Of a stretch of DNA of 64,000 nucleotides, positions 1 through 8,311 are shown in pieces (positions within the stretch are counted from its first letter, which is position 1; each line of letters opens with the position of its first letter). A model generated the notes under the pieces. The model worked only from the letters and a program-made list of their open reading frames with translations, was not told where the DNA came from and did no database searches. Source of the DNA: Myxococcales bacterium (lineage in GTDB: Bacteria > Myxococcota_A > Polyangia > Polyangiales > Houyiibacteriaceae); NCBI GenBank assembly GCA_029861865.1, contig JAOTYL010000004.1, positions 1 to 64,000 of the forward strand. The letters run 5' to 3'. Made by a program: the position numbers and the translations under genes.

Positions 1-126
1 CGCGGCGGCTGCGCTCTTCGGCAAACCGATCATTACGGCCATCGCGGAGCAGAAGCCCAGGAACTCCCGGCGCGATACTCCGCGCGCCTCCAACTCGCGG
101 CACAGATCACTCGTCGGTCCGTTCAT
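1..126 (-). CDS. [NiFe]-hydrogenase small subunit, N-terminal Tat leader only (partial)
   Basis: Only the first 42 codons lie in the window; the gene continues beyond the left edge. The ATG at 126 is preceded by a strong GAGGAGG ribosome binding site. The peptide has a twin-arginine motif, SRREFLGFC, followed by a hydrophobic stretch and an Ala-rich end. The spacing and the FC-S-A-M pattern after the twin arginines are typical of leaders of uptake [NiFe]-hydrogenase small subunits (HupS/HyaA/HybO), which export the folded large-small dimer across the inner membrane. No iron-sulfur cysteines are visible because the mature part is outside. Another Tat-exported redox protein is possible. The gene is divergent from gdhA, with two dyad symmetries between them. 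Confidence 0.68.
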   Translation of the reverse strand, partial: MNGPTSDLCRELEARGVSRREFLGFCSAMAVMIGLPKSAAAA

Positions 127-180
127 CGCTGCCTCCTCGCTGTGGGTAAGCAAAGGTCGCGCCGTCCGTCGGGCACCCGG

Positions 181-229
181 TCGCAACGACCGTAACGTTG
201 CGAAATTCACGGAAACAAGGTCCCCTTGT
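181..229. promoter_or_regulatory. Two dyads between the hydrogenase and gdhA genes
   Basis: The 214-base divergent intergenic region holds two perfect inverted repeats. The first is TCGCAACG, 7 bases, CGTTGCGA (181-203). The second is ACAAGG, TCC, CCTTGT (215-229). Both lie upstream of both genes, where a dimeric regulator could act on either promoter. No convincing -35/-10 pair was found. The operator role is inferred from position and symmetry only. Confidence 0.4.
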
Positions 230-340
230 GAGTTGAAAGCGTTGTCGACCCCGTCGCGTATTTCTTTCGCGAGCAATCTCCCGAACGCAGTTTCTGCGCG
301 CATTTGGTGACTCCCGAAGACACGGTGTAGCATTGGCAGG

Positions 341-1612
341 ATGTCGGCCTCGCTCGAGAAATTTGGTTTCTTCGAAGTCGTACAGGGCTATCTCGAGCAG
401 GCGTCCAAGGTCATGGGTTTGCCGGACCATGTGCGGGAGATTCTCGCAGAGCCGAAGAACGAGCTCATCGTGCACTTCCCGGTTCGCATGGACGACGGAC
501 GCAACCGCGTTTTCAAAGGGTACCGGATTCAGCACAACAACGTGATGGGTCCCTACAAGGGCGGCATGCGATACCACCAGGGCGTCACTCTCGACGAGCT
601 GAAAGCCCTTTCGATGCAGATGACATGGAAGTGCGCGCTACTCGGCATTCCTTTTGGCGGCGGCAAGGGTGGCATCAAGTTCAATCCGCGCGACCACTCG
701 GAAGACGAGCTCCGACGGATCACCCGTCGCTTCACGCACGCCCTCGGCACCAACATAGGACCGGCTTATGACATCCCCGCACCCGACGTAGGCACGAATG
801 CCAAGACCATGGTGTGGATGATGGATACGTACATGAACACGGGCCCCACCTACGAAAAAAACGATCAGCGGGCCGTCGTCACGGGAAAGACCGTCAACGC
901 CGGCGGTTCGGAGGGACGTGAGAAGGCCACGGGTCAAGGCGTCGTTCACTGCATCAAGGAATGGGCGCGGGAACGGCGGTTCGACCTCGAGGGGGCGACC
1001 GCGATCGTGCAGGGTTTCGGCAACGTGGGCTCGAACGCTGCGCTGTTGCTCTCGAAGCTCGGCGTATCTACGATCGCGACGGGGGATCACACAGGGTATC
1101 TTCGCAACGATGAGGGCTTAAACGCGCACAAACTGCAGGACTACGTGCAGGCCAACGGGTCGATCGAAGGCTATCCGCGAGGCGAGAGGATCACGCGAGA
1201 CGAGTTCTTCGAAACCCCTGCCGACCTCTTCATTCCGGCTGCGCTCGAAAATCAAGTTGGCGAAAAAGAGGCCACCGCGCTTCGGGTGCGTCTCGTCGCC
1301 GAAGGCGCGAATGGTCCGACCAACCCCGCTGGCGAAGCAGTGCTCAAGGATCGAGGGATCCCGATCATTCCCGACGTACTCGCGAACTCCGGCGGCGTGA
1401 CGGTCAGCTACTACGAATGGGTCCAGAATCGAAACAGCGAACATTGGGATCTCGAAGAAGTGCAGCGTCGTTTGCTCCACATGATCCGGCGCGCCTACCA
1501 GCGGACGATGTTTTACGCGGCCGAGAAGAAGGTCGATCCTCGGATCGCCGCCTACGCCCTGGCACTCGAAAGCCTGGCGACCTCGTATGAGGAACGCGGA
1601 ATTTTCCCCTGA
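341..1612 (+). CDS. gdhA: Glutamate dehydrogenase (Glu/Leu/Phe/Val dehydrogenase family)
   Basis: This 423-residue enzyme interconverts glutamate and 2-oxoglutarate plus ammonia with NAD(P), linking nitrogen assimilation to the TCA cycle in the cytoplasm. The N-terminal dimerisation domain carries the family signature PYKGGMRYH and the substrate-binding glycine/lysine loop GIPFGGGKGGI. A Rossmann domain follows with the dinucleotide motif VQGFGNVGSNAA. Near the C-terminus is ANSGGVTVSYYEWVQN, characteristic of hexameric bacterial GDH. Length matches the roughly 420-residue NAD-type family. The ATG at 341 follows a GGCAGG sequence. Cofactor preference cannot be set from sequence alone. It is transcribed alone, divergent from the hydrogenase gene. 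Confidence 0.95.
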   Translation: MSASLEKFGFFEVVQGYLEQASKVMGLPDHVREILAEPKNELIVHFPVRMDDGRNRVFKGYRIQHNNVMGPYKGGMRYHQGVTLDELKALSMQMTWKCALLGIPFGGGKGGIKFNPRDHSEDELRRITRRFTHALGTNIGPAYDIPAPDVGTNAKTMVWMMDTYMNTGPTYEKNDQRAVVTGKTVNAGGSEGREKATGQGVVHCIKEWARERRFDLEGATAIVQGFGNVGSNAALLLSKLGVSTIATGDHTGYLRNDEGLNAHKLQDYVQANGSIEGYPRGERITRDEFFETPADLFIPAALENQVGEKEATALRVRLVAEGANGPTNPAGEAVLKDRGIPIIPDVLANSGGVTVSYYEWVQNRNSEHWDLEEVQRRLLHMIRRAYQRTMFYAAEKKVDPRIAAYALALESLATSYEERGIFP

Positions 1613-1696
1613 GTTTTTAGGGCAGATCTTTTGGGTATGGCGTCCGACCAACGGGCGCCTTGACAACATCCACACGTAGAATCACCTGCATAGGCC

Positions 1697-2581
1697 ATGG
1701 TCGCAGAAGCGGTGTTTGAAGGAGAGATCCCGGCCGAAGGCGTCGGGGACTTGCTTGGTGGTCTCGAACAGATCGGCACCACGGGAGTGCTCGCGTTTCA
1801 CAGCACGTCCGGGTCTGGTGCGATCCGTCTAGTTCACGGGCAGATCGCCGAGCCGGAGTTGAACGGTGACGAAGAGCGAGCTCTCGAAACTCTCCTTGCG
1901 CTTCGGGACGGCGAGTTCGCCGTCTACCCGAAGCTTCCACACCTTCCGGTTTCCCGCGGCACCGACACCACTCGACGGGGCTCGCTCGCAGTGCACCCGC
2001 CCTCCGAGCTGATGCGTTACTGCGAGAACGCCGGGTTGACGGGTCGGCTGCTGCTCGAGCATCGCGGTCAGCTGGCCATTGGCTACTACGAAAAAGGCCA
2101 GCTCGAAGACGTGAGCATCGACGGCGGCACGGCGGCGGACTTCGTCAAAGCGCTCGAATGGACCGAGGGCACGTTTCGAGTCGATGCGGTTCCGCCTCCG
2201 CGTGAAACGCTGCCACCCTCTCTTCAGGACAAGACTCCGGCACACTTGAGCAGTCCGACACAGCTCCCGCGTCAGGAGGCGGACCGCCCCGACGGCACTC
2301 CTGTCTCGGGCCTCCGCCCACGTATCGAACGGGATGAAGATGCGACCATCCGCATCATTCGGCGACCGGAAACCGAGGATTTGGACGAGCCGCCCGAGCT
2401 CTGGAGCACTCTCGAGTATTCTCCCTCTTTTCCCAGAGAATCTGCTACAACTACCCCCGTGAAGTCGAAAGACGACGGACGATCGATTGGGTTCTGGCGG
2501 ACGCTCGGCTGGGTGGGCGCTGTCTTCGTGGTGGTGCTCGGCTGTCTTTGGGTGCTCGCAGCTCTCCCACCGCTGGAGTAG
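1697..2581 (+). CDS. DUF4388 (PATAN-type) protein with C-terminal membrane anchor
   Basis: This is a 294-residue protein of unknown function. The first 90 residues match the DUF4388 pattern (an FEGEIPAEGVGDLLGGLEQ-type start, then TGVLAFHS and IRLVHGQIAEPE). The domain is common in Myxococcota and usually found next to receiver domains, suggesting a signalling or scaffolding role. A second, similar module appears near residues 95-170 (PSELMRYCENAGLTGRLLLEHRGQ). A charged, Pro-rich linker follows. One transmembrane helix near residues 270-290 (GWVGAVFVVVLGCLWVLAAL) ends the protein, so the soluble part probably faces the cytoplasm. It ends about 10 bases before the Omp85-like gene and may share its transcript. 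Confidence 0.72.
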   Translation: MVAEAVFEGEIPAEGVGDLLGGLEQIGTTGVLAFHSTSGSGAIRLVHGQIAEPELNGDEERALETLLALRDGEFAVYPKLPHLPVSRGTDTTRRGSLAVHPPSELMRYCENAGLTGRLLLEHRGQLAIGYYEKGQLEDVSIDGGTAADFVKALEWTEGTFRVDAVPPPRETLPPSLQDKTPAHLSSPTQLPRQEADRPDGTPVSGLRPRIERDEDATIRIIRRPETEDLDEPPELWSTLEYSPSFPRESATTTPVKSKDDGRSIGFWRTLGWVGAVFVVVLGCLWVLAALPPLE

Positions 2582-2591
2582 TGTCAGCGCC

Positions 2592-4208
2592 GTGGGCCCG
2601 CGCTCGCGATCAAGACGCTGGCGTCAAAGCCTGATCGCCGCTGCGCTGGTCGTTTCGTCCATCGCATGGCCCGGTATGGCAAGTGCGCAGGAGGGAGCGC
2701 CTGAACCGTACACGCCGGGCGAGGTCGTTCCCGCACCGCAGCTCGAAGACGAACGAGCCAAGGACTCCGATGAGGAGTTTAGGGACCCGTATGGTGTCGC
2801 CAGCGAGGGGCGCCCAACGGACCAAATCTCGTCACAGGTTCGGTACATCCTCGAGCGCATCGAGTTCATCGGAAACACGCGAACCAAATCACGAGCAATC
2901 CGGAAGTTTATCCCCCTCGCGCCTGGGCAGTTTCTCGATCCTGAGTCACCGGACTTGGTTGCTACCGAATGGCGGCTTATGGGCACCGGGTGGTTCGATT
3001 GGGTCGACATTCGACTCGAGCGCGGCGAAAAGCCTGGCTATGTCGTCCTGATCGTCCACGTTCGGGAACGCAACACGATCATCATCGAGCAGCTGGTGGC
3101 CGGGCTCACGGAAGGCGTGACGACCACGACCGACTCGCGCAATTTACGACCTTGGCTCGGCTTCAAGCTTACCGAGACCAATCTGGCAGGCCTCGGGATT
3201 CGATTGTCAGCGACGGCGTTGGTAAGCGGGTTCAACCAAGGCGGCCGGCTCGATCTTCGATATCCAAAAATGATCAGAGACCAGTGGGGTCTTCGCTTCG
3301 GCACGTTCTTTCTCAATGGTCGAGAGTTCTACGGAAACCAACCATTGGTGAGCGTCCCATGCGGCAACCCCACTTGTCCCGGCACCTCGCTCGTCGACAG
3401 CGCCGTGGTCCGGTACCGACGCGGCGGGTTCATGCTCGGTACCGAGAAGGACATCACGTCGACGCTTCGGTACCAGCTCGATTGGATCGGCGACATCGTG
3501 AGCGTCCTCGAACGTCCCGAGGCAGCGAGCGAGACGCGAGGAAACGAGATCAGTCCGATCGAGTTCGCCATCGAAGATGGACACAGCTTCGTATCTTCAC
3601 TTCGGTTCGCCCTGATCTTGGACAGACGCGACGATCCAGGCATCACGAAAGAGGGCGTGCTCCTGCGGGGCGTCGTCACGGCAAGCACCCGGTTTCTCGG
3701 AAGCGACTACGACTTCCTCCAGCTCGAAGTGTGGATCCGAAAGTGGTGGCGGCTCCCGTGGAACCACACGATTCGGTTCGGCGCGTTCGGGGGCGTCGCG
3801 TTCGGAAACACCCCCTTCTTCTATCTCTTCCACGTGTCGGACCTCACCGACCTGGTTCCATCTCGTTTTCTCGAGATGCAGCTCGACCGCCGACAGGCGC
3901 CAAACCTTCTCGGAACCTCGATCGAGAACAACTATCTCGGTGAGCTCGCGTGGCGCCTAGACGTCGGATACGACATTCCTGTCTATGAGCGCGTACGAGA
4001 TCGCGGTCTTCGAGAGATCGACCTCTACATGCTGCTCGGGCTCTACTCGTTGGCTGATATTCGTGATTCGCGGCTCGGAACCGACGGCTACTCGGGTTTT
4101 TCCAGGTATCCGATGGACCTCACCTTCGACTTCGGATTCCGGTTCGATACTCGAATAGGCGTCTTTCAAGTCGGTTTTTCGACGCTGCTGGGGTTCATAC
4201 GGCTGTGA
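2592..4208 (+). CDS. Omp85/BamA-family outer membrane beta-barrel protein
   Basis: This 538-residue outer membrane protein resembles the Omp85 superfamily (surface antigen D15/BamA/TamA), which inserts or secretes proteins. The start is placed at GTG 2592 rather than the longer open frame, because residue 1 then begins a classic signal peptide: Arg-rich, a hydrophobic core (LIAAALVVSSIA), and cleavage after ASA. One POTRA-like domain is visible near residues 70-150 (ERIEFIGNTRTKSRAI). The rest is aromatic-rich alternating strands typical of a barrel. BamA itself has five POTRA domains and about 800 residues, so this is a short paralogue. The final residue is Leu rather than the usual Phe. The next gene overlaps by GTGA, implying co-translation. 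Confidence 0.75.
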   Translation: MGPRSRSRRWRQSLIAAALVVSSIAWPGMASAQEGAPEPYTPGEVVPAPQLEDERAKDSDEEFRDPYGVASEGRPTDQISSQVRYILERIEFIGNTRTKSRAIRKFIPLAPGQFLDPESPDLVATEWRLMGTGWFDWVDIRLERGEKPGYVVLIVHVRERNTIIIEQLVAGLTEGVTTTTDSRNLRPWLGFKLTETNLAGLGIRLSATALVSGFNQGGRLDLRYPKMIRDQWGLRFGTFFLNGREFYGNQPLVSVPCGNPTCPGTSLVDSAVVRYRRGGFMLGTEKDITSTLRYQLDWIGDIVSVLERPEAASETRGNEISPIEFAIEDGHSFVSSLRFALILDRRDDPGITKEGVLLRGVVTASTRFLGSDYDFLQLEVWIRKWWRLPWNHTIRFGAFGGVAFGNTPFFYLFHVSDLTDLVPSRFLEMQLDRRQAPNLLGTSIENNYLGELAWRLDVGYDIPVYERVRDRGLREIDLYMLLGLYSLADIRDSRLGTDGYSGFSRYPMDLTFDFGFRFDTRIGVFQVGFSTLLGFIRL

Positions 4209-4798
4209 GGTACTGGCTCGCTGCATGCGTGTGGCTGATGGGCGCAAGTGCGAGCGCACAGACCAATTTGCCGCTGCGCGACGTACAGGTGCAGTGGTCA
4301 CGCGGCGCCCCGAAGGTGAGTTTTTCGGTGAAGGACCTCGCTGATGAGCGAGTCCGGAATGAGCTACAAAGCGCGCTTCGCAAGAGGTTGGTGGTGACTG
4401 TGGCCGCGCACCCGCGCGGGTCAGGGCGAGCCATCGTTCGTCGCCAGTTCGGTTGCGACGTGACGCGCGACCTTTGGGAGGACGGATACCTCGTTCGCAT
4501 TGCGAATCAGACGGAACGCTTGCCTTCGCTCGAGAAGGTGCTCGACCGATGCCTCGTGGTGCAAGGGCTCTTCGTCGGCGAACCCAAACGATACGAGTCC
4601 TACAAAGGACGAGAGATCTTCTTCTCCATCGAAGCCGAGTTCAATCCGATTTCGGAGAAACAATGCCGCGAGCTGATCCGCCCCACTGGCAGCGATGATC
4701 CGGTTGGTCCGATTACGGTGAGCATCGTTCGGCGTCGAATTTGTCAGGCGGAGCGTACAGTTCGTTTCCGAGGGAAGAATGCGCGGGTGCCGGAATGA
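4205..4798 (+). CDS. DUF4390-like exported protein
   Basis: This 197-residue exported protein has an N-terminal signal peptide (WLAACVWLMGASASA). The GTG start overlaps the upstream stop as GTGA. The body (LPLRDVQVQWSRGAPKVSFSV, then paired strands and an ARG-rich end) resembles DUF4390, a family often found immediately before NtrY-like sensor kinases. That is the arrangement here, since the kinase gene overlaps its stop codon by ATGA. This suggests a periplasmic partner or input for the kinase. Function is unknown. The family assignment rests on resemblance plus gene order and is moderately certain. Confidence 0.6.
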   Translation: MRYWLAACVWLMGASASAQTNLPLRDVQVQWSRGAPKVSFSVKDLADERVRNELQSALRKRLVVTVAAHPRGSGRAIVRRQFGCDVTRDLWEDGYLVRIANQTERLPSLEKVLDRCLVVQGLFVGEPKRYESYKGREIFFSIEAEFNPISEKQCRELIRPTGSDDPVGPITVSIVRRRICQAERTVRFRGKNARVPE

Positions 4799-6312
4799 GC
4801 CGGTTCGAGCGCAAGATCCTGTTCGCGATTGGGCTCACGGTCTTCTTGACGCTCGGGGGCAGTATTTTCTTTGCCCAGGGCGCCCTTCGAGAGGTCTACC
4901 GAGTTGGGGTGAACGAGCGCTTTGGGCAAGAGCTGGTGCACGGCGTGGAGGCGCGCCGCGGGCAGCTGGTCGCCCTTCGCGAGAGCTCCGAACAAGTCGC
5001 CGATGCGATCGGGTGGGCCGTTGAGGCTGAGGTCAGCGAAAAGGCGAGCCTACGGCCACGGGCCTTGGAGGCGCTTCTCGTAAAGCTCCTGGAGCGCTAC
5101 CCAGACGTGCGAGGCGTACGCGTCGTCGACGGAGATCGCCTCTACGCCGGTGCGAGCCGCAAGCCCGAACCGAAGGGTGACCCGTTGCGTGCAACCGTCA
5201 GGAGCCGGGACATCAGTGCGCGCGGAAAGAACCTTCGCGTCGAGGTCGAGGTGGTCGTCCCCGAAATATACTTCCAGCGACTCCAAGAAGCAGGCGAGGT
5301 CGCGGACGTCTACTCTCGGCTGCAGCGAGAAAGCGCTTCGGTTTCGGATGTGTATGTTTGGGTTTTTGGGGTGCTGGTGTTCCTCGTGATAGTCGTTGCA
5401 TTCTTAATCGGCGCCATCGCCTCTCGTCGCGTCACCCGTCGCGTGACGGTGCTCGCCGAAGCGAGCCGGCGGGTGGGCGCCGGCGATCTCACGGTGAGCC
5501 TGCCGACGGGTGCCACCGACGAAGTGACCGAGCTCACCCAGGCCTTCAACGACATGGTCCGTGACCTACGCGACTCGAGAACCAGGATCGAGTACCTCCA
5601 AAGAATTGGCGCTTGGCAGGACTTCGCTCGGCGACTCGCGCACGAGATCAAAAACCCACTCACACCCATCCAGCTCGCCGCGCAGGAAATGGACGAGACA
5701 TATACTGGTGATGACGACGGCTATCGTGAAAAGCTCGAGCACGCGCGAGCCATCATCGAAGAGGAGGTCGCAACTCTACGCAGACTCGTCGGCGAGTTCA
5801 GCGCGTTTGCCAAGCTTCCGCGAGCCGATCTATCGCCAGCCGACCTCTGTGAGTTGATACAATCGATCCAAGACTCCGTCCCGGCAATTCTCGAAGATAT
5901 CGGTGCGGACGGGCCTGCGCCGGTCGAGGTTCGGGTAAGCTGTGCAACGAGACCCATGCATGTGCGTATGGATCCCATGATGCTCCGCCGTGGAGTCGAC
6001 AACATCTTGCGCAATGCGATCCAGGCCGTTTACCGGGCGAAGCCGACCGGCGGTGGGCGGGTCTTACTTCGGGCGCACTCGGTCGAAAACTCTGCGTTCA
6101 TCGAGGTGCTAGACAATGGCCCGGGCATCGCTCGAGAGGATTGGGACAGGGTCTTCGATCCTTACTACACCACCAAGGTCGAAGGCACCGGTCTAGGCCT
6201 GGCCATTGTGAAGAAGGTCGTGCTCGAGCATGGGGGTGAGGTCAGCCTAGATGATGCGCCCGAGGGAGGCGCGCGCTTTCGGATCAGGCTGCCGCTGATG
6301 GGCTCTTCATGA
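4795..6312 (+). CDS. NtrY-like membrane sensor histidine kinase
   Basis: This 505-residue inner-membrane kinase starts at ATG 4795, chosen because it overlaps the upstream stop as ATGA and begins just before the first membrane helix. In order: TM1 (about residues 8-27), a periplasmic sensor of about 155 residues, TM2 (187-209), HAMP (about 210-262), a HisKA phosphoacceptor with His283 in RLAHEIKNPLTP, and a HATPase domain with the N box NILRNAIQAV, G1 box DNGPGI and G2 box GTGLGLAIVKKVV. The HEIKNPLTPIQLA sequence is typical of the NtrY branch. No response regulator gene is adjacent, so the partner lies elsewhere. The neighbouring envelope genes suggest it senses an envelope condition (inference). 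Confidence 0.88.
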   Translation: MSRFERKILFAIGLTVFLTLGGSIFFAQGALREVYRVGVNERFGQELVHGVEARRGQLVALRESSEQVADAIGWAVEAEVSEKASLRPRALEALLVKLLERYPDVRGVRVVDGDRLYAGASRKPEPKGDPLRATVRSRDISARGKNLRVEVEVVVPEIYFQRLQEAGEVADVYSRLQRESASVSDVYVWVFGVLVFLVIVVAFLIGAIASRRVTRRVTVLAEASRRVGAGDLTVSLPTGATDEVTELTQAFNDMVRDLRDSRTRIEYLQRIGAWQDFARRLAHEIKNPLTPIQLAAQEMDETYTGDDDGYREKLEHARAIIEEEVATLRRLVGEFSAFAKLPRADLSPADLCELIQSIQDSVPAILEDIGADGPAPVEVRVSCATRPMHVRMDPMMLRRGVDNILRNAIQAVYRAKPTGGGRVLLRAHSVENSAFIEVLDNGPGIAREDWDRVFDPYYTTKVEGTGLGLAIVKKVVLEHGGEVSLDDAPEGGARFRIRLPLMGSS

Positions 6313-6854
6313 CGGGCATCGGAAGGTCAGGCGCGCGGAAGTGGCTCCAATGGGTCGCCGGTGCGGCGGTATTCTTCGTCGTCTACACCTTGGCAACGAG
6401 CGCGCGCCAGCTTCCGTTGGTCGGTGAGGCTGCGCCGGATGTCACGCTTCCGGTCGCCGCTGGGGGTCCGAGCGATGGTCCACTCGAAGTCAGATTGTCG
6501 GCCCTCGAAGGTCAGGTCGTCGTTCTCGATTTCTGGGCCAGCTGGTGTACCGCGTGCCGTCGCACATCGCCGATCCTGAACGCACTGAAAGGCGAATTCG
6601 GAGCCGAGGACGTCGCGTTCTACGCAATCAATGTCGAGCCGATCGACAGGCAGCGAGTACAGGCCGCCCATATTTCGTTTGGGACAGACTTTCCGACACT
6701 TCACGACCGGGCCGGGACAGCCCAAAGGAGATACGCCGTCCGTACGCTCCCGACTGTCGTCGTGGTTGGCCGAGACGGGATGGTGAAGTGGGCCGCCAGT
6801 GGGGTACCCAGCAGATCCGACCTTCGGAGCGCGATTTCCGGGGCCGTAAACTAG
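6309..6854 (+). CDS. TlpA/ResA-type membrane-anchored thioredoxin-like protein
   Basis: This 181-residue protein has an N-terminal membrane anchor (about residues 12-30) and a periplasmic thioredoxin fold. The redox motif is WCTAC with Cys80 and Cys83, preceded by VVVLDFWAS. The cis-proline loop is TLPTVVVVG. Proteins of this TlpA/ResA class reduce disulfides in exported proteins or apocytochromes c. The ATG overlaps the kinase stop as ATGA, so it belongs to the same transcript as the DUF4390-like and kinase genes. Its exact client is not evident. Confidence 0.87.
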   Translation: MTGIGRSGARKWLQWVAGAAVFFVVYTLATSARQLPLVGEAAPDVTLPVAAGGPSDGPLEVRLSALEGQVVVLDFWASWCTACRRTSPILNALKGEFGAEDVAFYAINVEPIDRQRVQAAHISFGTDFPTLHDRAGTAQRRYAVRTLPTVVVVGRDGMVKWAASGVPSRSDLRSAISGAVN

Positions 6855-6870
6855 CTGGAATTGCGCATGG

Positions 6871-6899
6871 TTGACGTCTCCAGGCCACGCTGTTAGTTT
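6871..6899 (+). promoter_or_regulatory. Possible sigma70 promoter for the Fic-like gene
   Basis: TTGACG (6871-6876, 5 of 6 to consensus) is followed, after 17 bases, by an extended -10 with TG one base upstream of TAGTTT (6894-6899). It sits about 55 bases before the probable start of the Fic-like gene. The -10 itself is weak (3 of 6). Confidence 0.35.
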
Positions 6900-6952
6900 C
6901 GCCGGCCGCGCGAGGCCGATGCCGGCGGCTTGTCCGGGTGGGAGGAAATTCA

Positions 6953-7708
6953 TTGGTCCAAACGCTTCAGGGTCTGAGCTTGGAAGAGCGCGTCAGCCAG
7001 CTGCAGGAGCTGCTGGACTCGGCGGGCGAAGGGGTCCGCCAAGAGTACCAAGACCGCTTCGACATCGCGTGGATCTATCACGATAGCGCCCTCGAAGGTG
7101 TCGTCTATTCGATGGACGAGCTCAAGTCCGCGATCTACGACGACGTGGTCGCCGAAGCATCCCTGATCCCCGTGTACGACGAGATTCGAAATCACATGGG
7201 CGCGATCGAGATGATTCGCGAGATGGCCAGCCGTCGTCGGTTTTCGATCAACCTCGACGTGATCAAGAAGTTGTTCGCGCAGCTCGCGCCGGAGGAGATC
7301 GAAGGAAAAGGGCCGCCCAAATACCGTAAGGACATGCCACTTCACCGACTGTACTTCCACGAGATCGCGCAGCCTGACAAGATCAGCTATCGTATGCGCC
7401 AACTCGTACAGTGGCTCTCAGATCCTGAGACCAAGAAGACGATGCACCCGGTGCGCATGGCAAGCAGGGTGCATCACCAGTTGCTACAGATCTATCCGTT
7501 TCCGCGACACAGCGGCAAGGTGGCGCGGTTGGTGATGAACCTCATTTTGATGCGTGCCGGCTTCCCGCCGGTGGTAATTCACGCAACGGAGCGACAGCGT
7601 TATTACGAGGCACTTCGAAGTGGCGAAGACGCGACCGCTGCGCTCATCAATCAGGCGCTCGGTGCCGCGATCGAAACTGCGATTCAGTACTTCGAGGAGC
7701 ACCAGTAG
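6953..7708 (+). CDS. Fic-fold protein with a degenerate active site
   Basis: This 251-residue protein resembles Fic (filamentation induced by cAMP) enzymes, which transfer AMP or other phosphate groups to target proteins. TTG 6953 is preferred as start because GGAGGA lies 6 bases upstream; an in-frame GTG at 6938 lacks one. An inhibitory-helix-like sequence, SALEG with Glu48, occurs near the N-terminus. The fold around the active site is well kept (HPVRMASRVHHQL before it, ARLVMNLILMRAGFPPVVI after it). The signature HPFx(D/E)GNGR, however, reads YPFPRHSGK from Tyr181: the catalytic His is Tyr, the metal-binding acidic residue is Arg, and GNGR is HSGK. It is probably unable to AMPylate by the known mechanism. 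It could be a pseudoenzyme or have a changed reaction. Confidence 0.75.
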   Translation: MVQTLQGLSLEERVSQLQELLDSAGEGVRQEYQDRFDIAWIYHDSALEGVVYSMDELKSAIYDDVVAEASLIPVYDEIRNHMGAIEMIREMASRRRFSINLDVIKKLFAQLAPEEIEGKGPPKYRKDMPLHRLYFHEIAQPDKISYRMRQLVQWLSDPETKKTMHPVRMASRVHHQLLQIYPFPRHSGKVARLVMNLILMRAGFPPVVIHATERQRYYEALRSGEDATAALINQALGAAIETAIQYFEEHQ

Positions 7709-7714
7709 CAAGAA

Positions 7715-7731
7715 AAGGGGACTGTCCCCTT
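7715..7731. terminator. Palindrome between convergent Fic-like and thiE genes
   Basis: AAGGGGAC, T, GTCCCCTT forms a perfect 8-base inverted repeat between convergent genes, overlapping the thiE stop codon. It is flanked by A-rich sequence on the left, with only a weak T-rich tract on the right. It may act as a bidirectional terminator. The GGGGACTGTCCCC core could equally be a dispersed palindromic repeat. Confidence 0.5.
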
Positions 7732-8311
7732 ATCTCTCTACCAAGAACCGTGGCAGCGCGGAGATGACCGCGAGCTGAGTGGCGCCATGGTCGAGCACTC
7801 GAGCCCCGTTTTCTGGTGTAATACCGCCGATCGCGACGACCGGGCAGGACACTGAGCGACACACTTCCTCGAGGTTCTTCAGGCCAACCACTGGGTCTGG
7901 GTTCTCCTTCGTGGTGGTCTCGAAAACGGGACCAAAGGCGATCCGGTCGGCGCCGTCCCGATCGGCCTCGAGTGCCTGCCGCAAGTTGTGAGTGGACACT
8001 CCGATGTCGATCTCGCCTACGATCTCGCGTGCCTCTGCGATTCGCATGTCGTCTTGACCGAGGTGCAGTCCGTCGGCCCCGATCAGCGTGGCGATGTCGG
8101 GTCGATCATTCACGACGAAGGGTACTCTTGCCTGCTTGCAGGCGGCGTTGAGCTGCTCGGCCAGGGCGAGCAAGTGCTGGTCATCGAGCGTTTTGGCTCT
8201 CAGCTGCAACGCCGCGCATCCGACGCTCAGAGCTCGTCGGGCGAGCTCTTCGGGATCGCTCGATGTCTCCGCGTCGACGATCGCGTAGAGCCGATCACTC
8301 CAACGGTTCAT
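7730..8311 (-). CDS. thiE: Thiamine-phosphate synthase
   Basis: This 193-residue TIM-barrel enzyme joins the hydroxymethylpyrimidine diphosphate and thiazole phosphate halves to make thiamine monophosphate. Family motifs seen in order: LYAIVDAE at the start, QLRAKTLDD, FVVNDRPDIA, GLHLGQDDM (Mg and diphosphate site), IGVSTHN, IAFGPVFETTTK and VAIGGITPENG. It is slightly shorter than the usual 210 residues but complete. Its ATG overlaps the last 17 bases of aguB on the same strand, so the two are probably co-transcribed. No TPP riboswitch was seen upstream. Confidence 0.92.
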   Translation of the reverse strand: MNRWSDRLYAIVDAETSSDPEELARRALSVGCAALQLRAKTLDDQHLLALAEQLNAACKQARVPFVVNDRPDIATLIGADGLHLGQDDMRIAEAREIVGEIDIGVSTHNLRQALEADRDGADRIAFGPVFETTTKENPDPVVGLKNLEEVCRSVSCPVVAIGGITPENGARVLDHGATQLAVISALPRFLVER

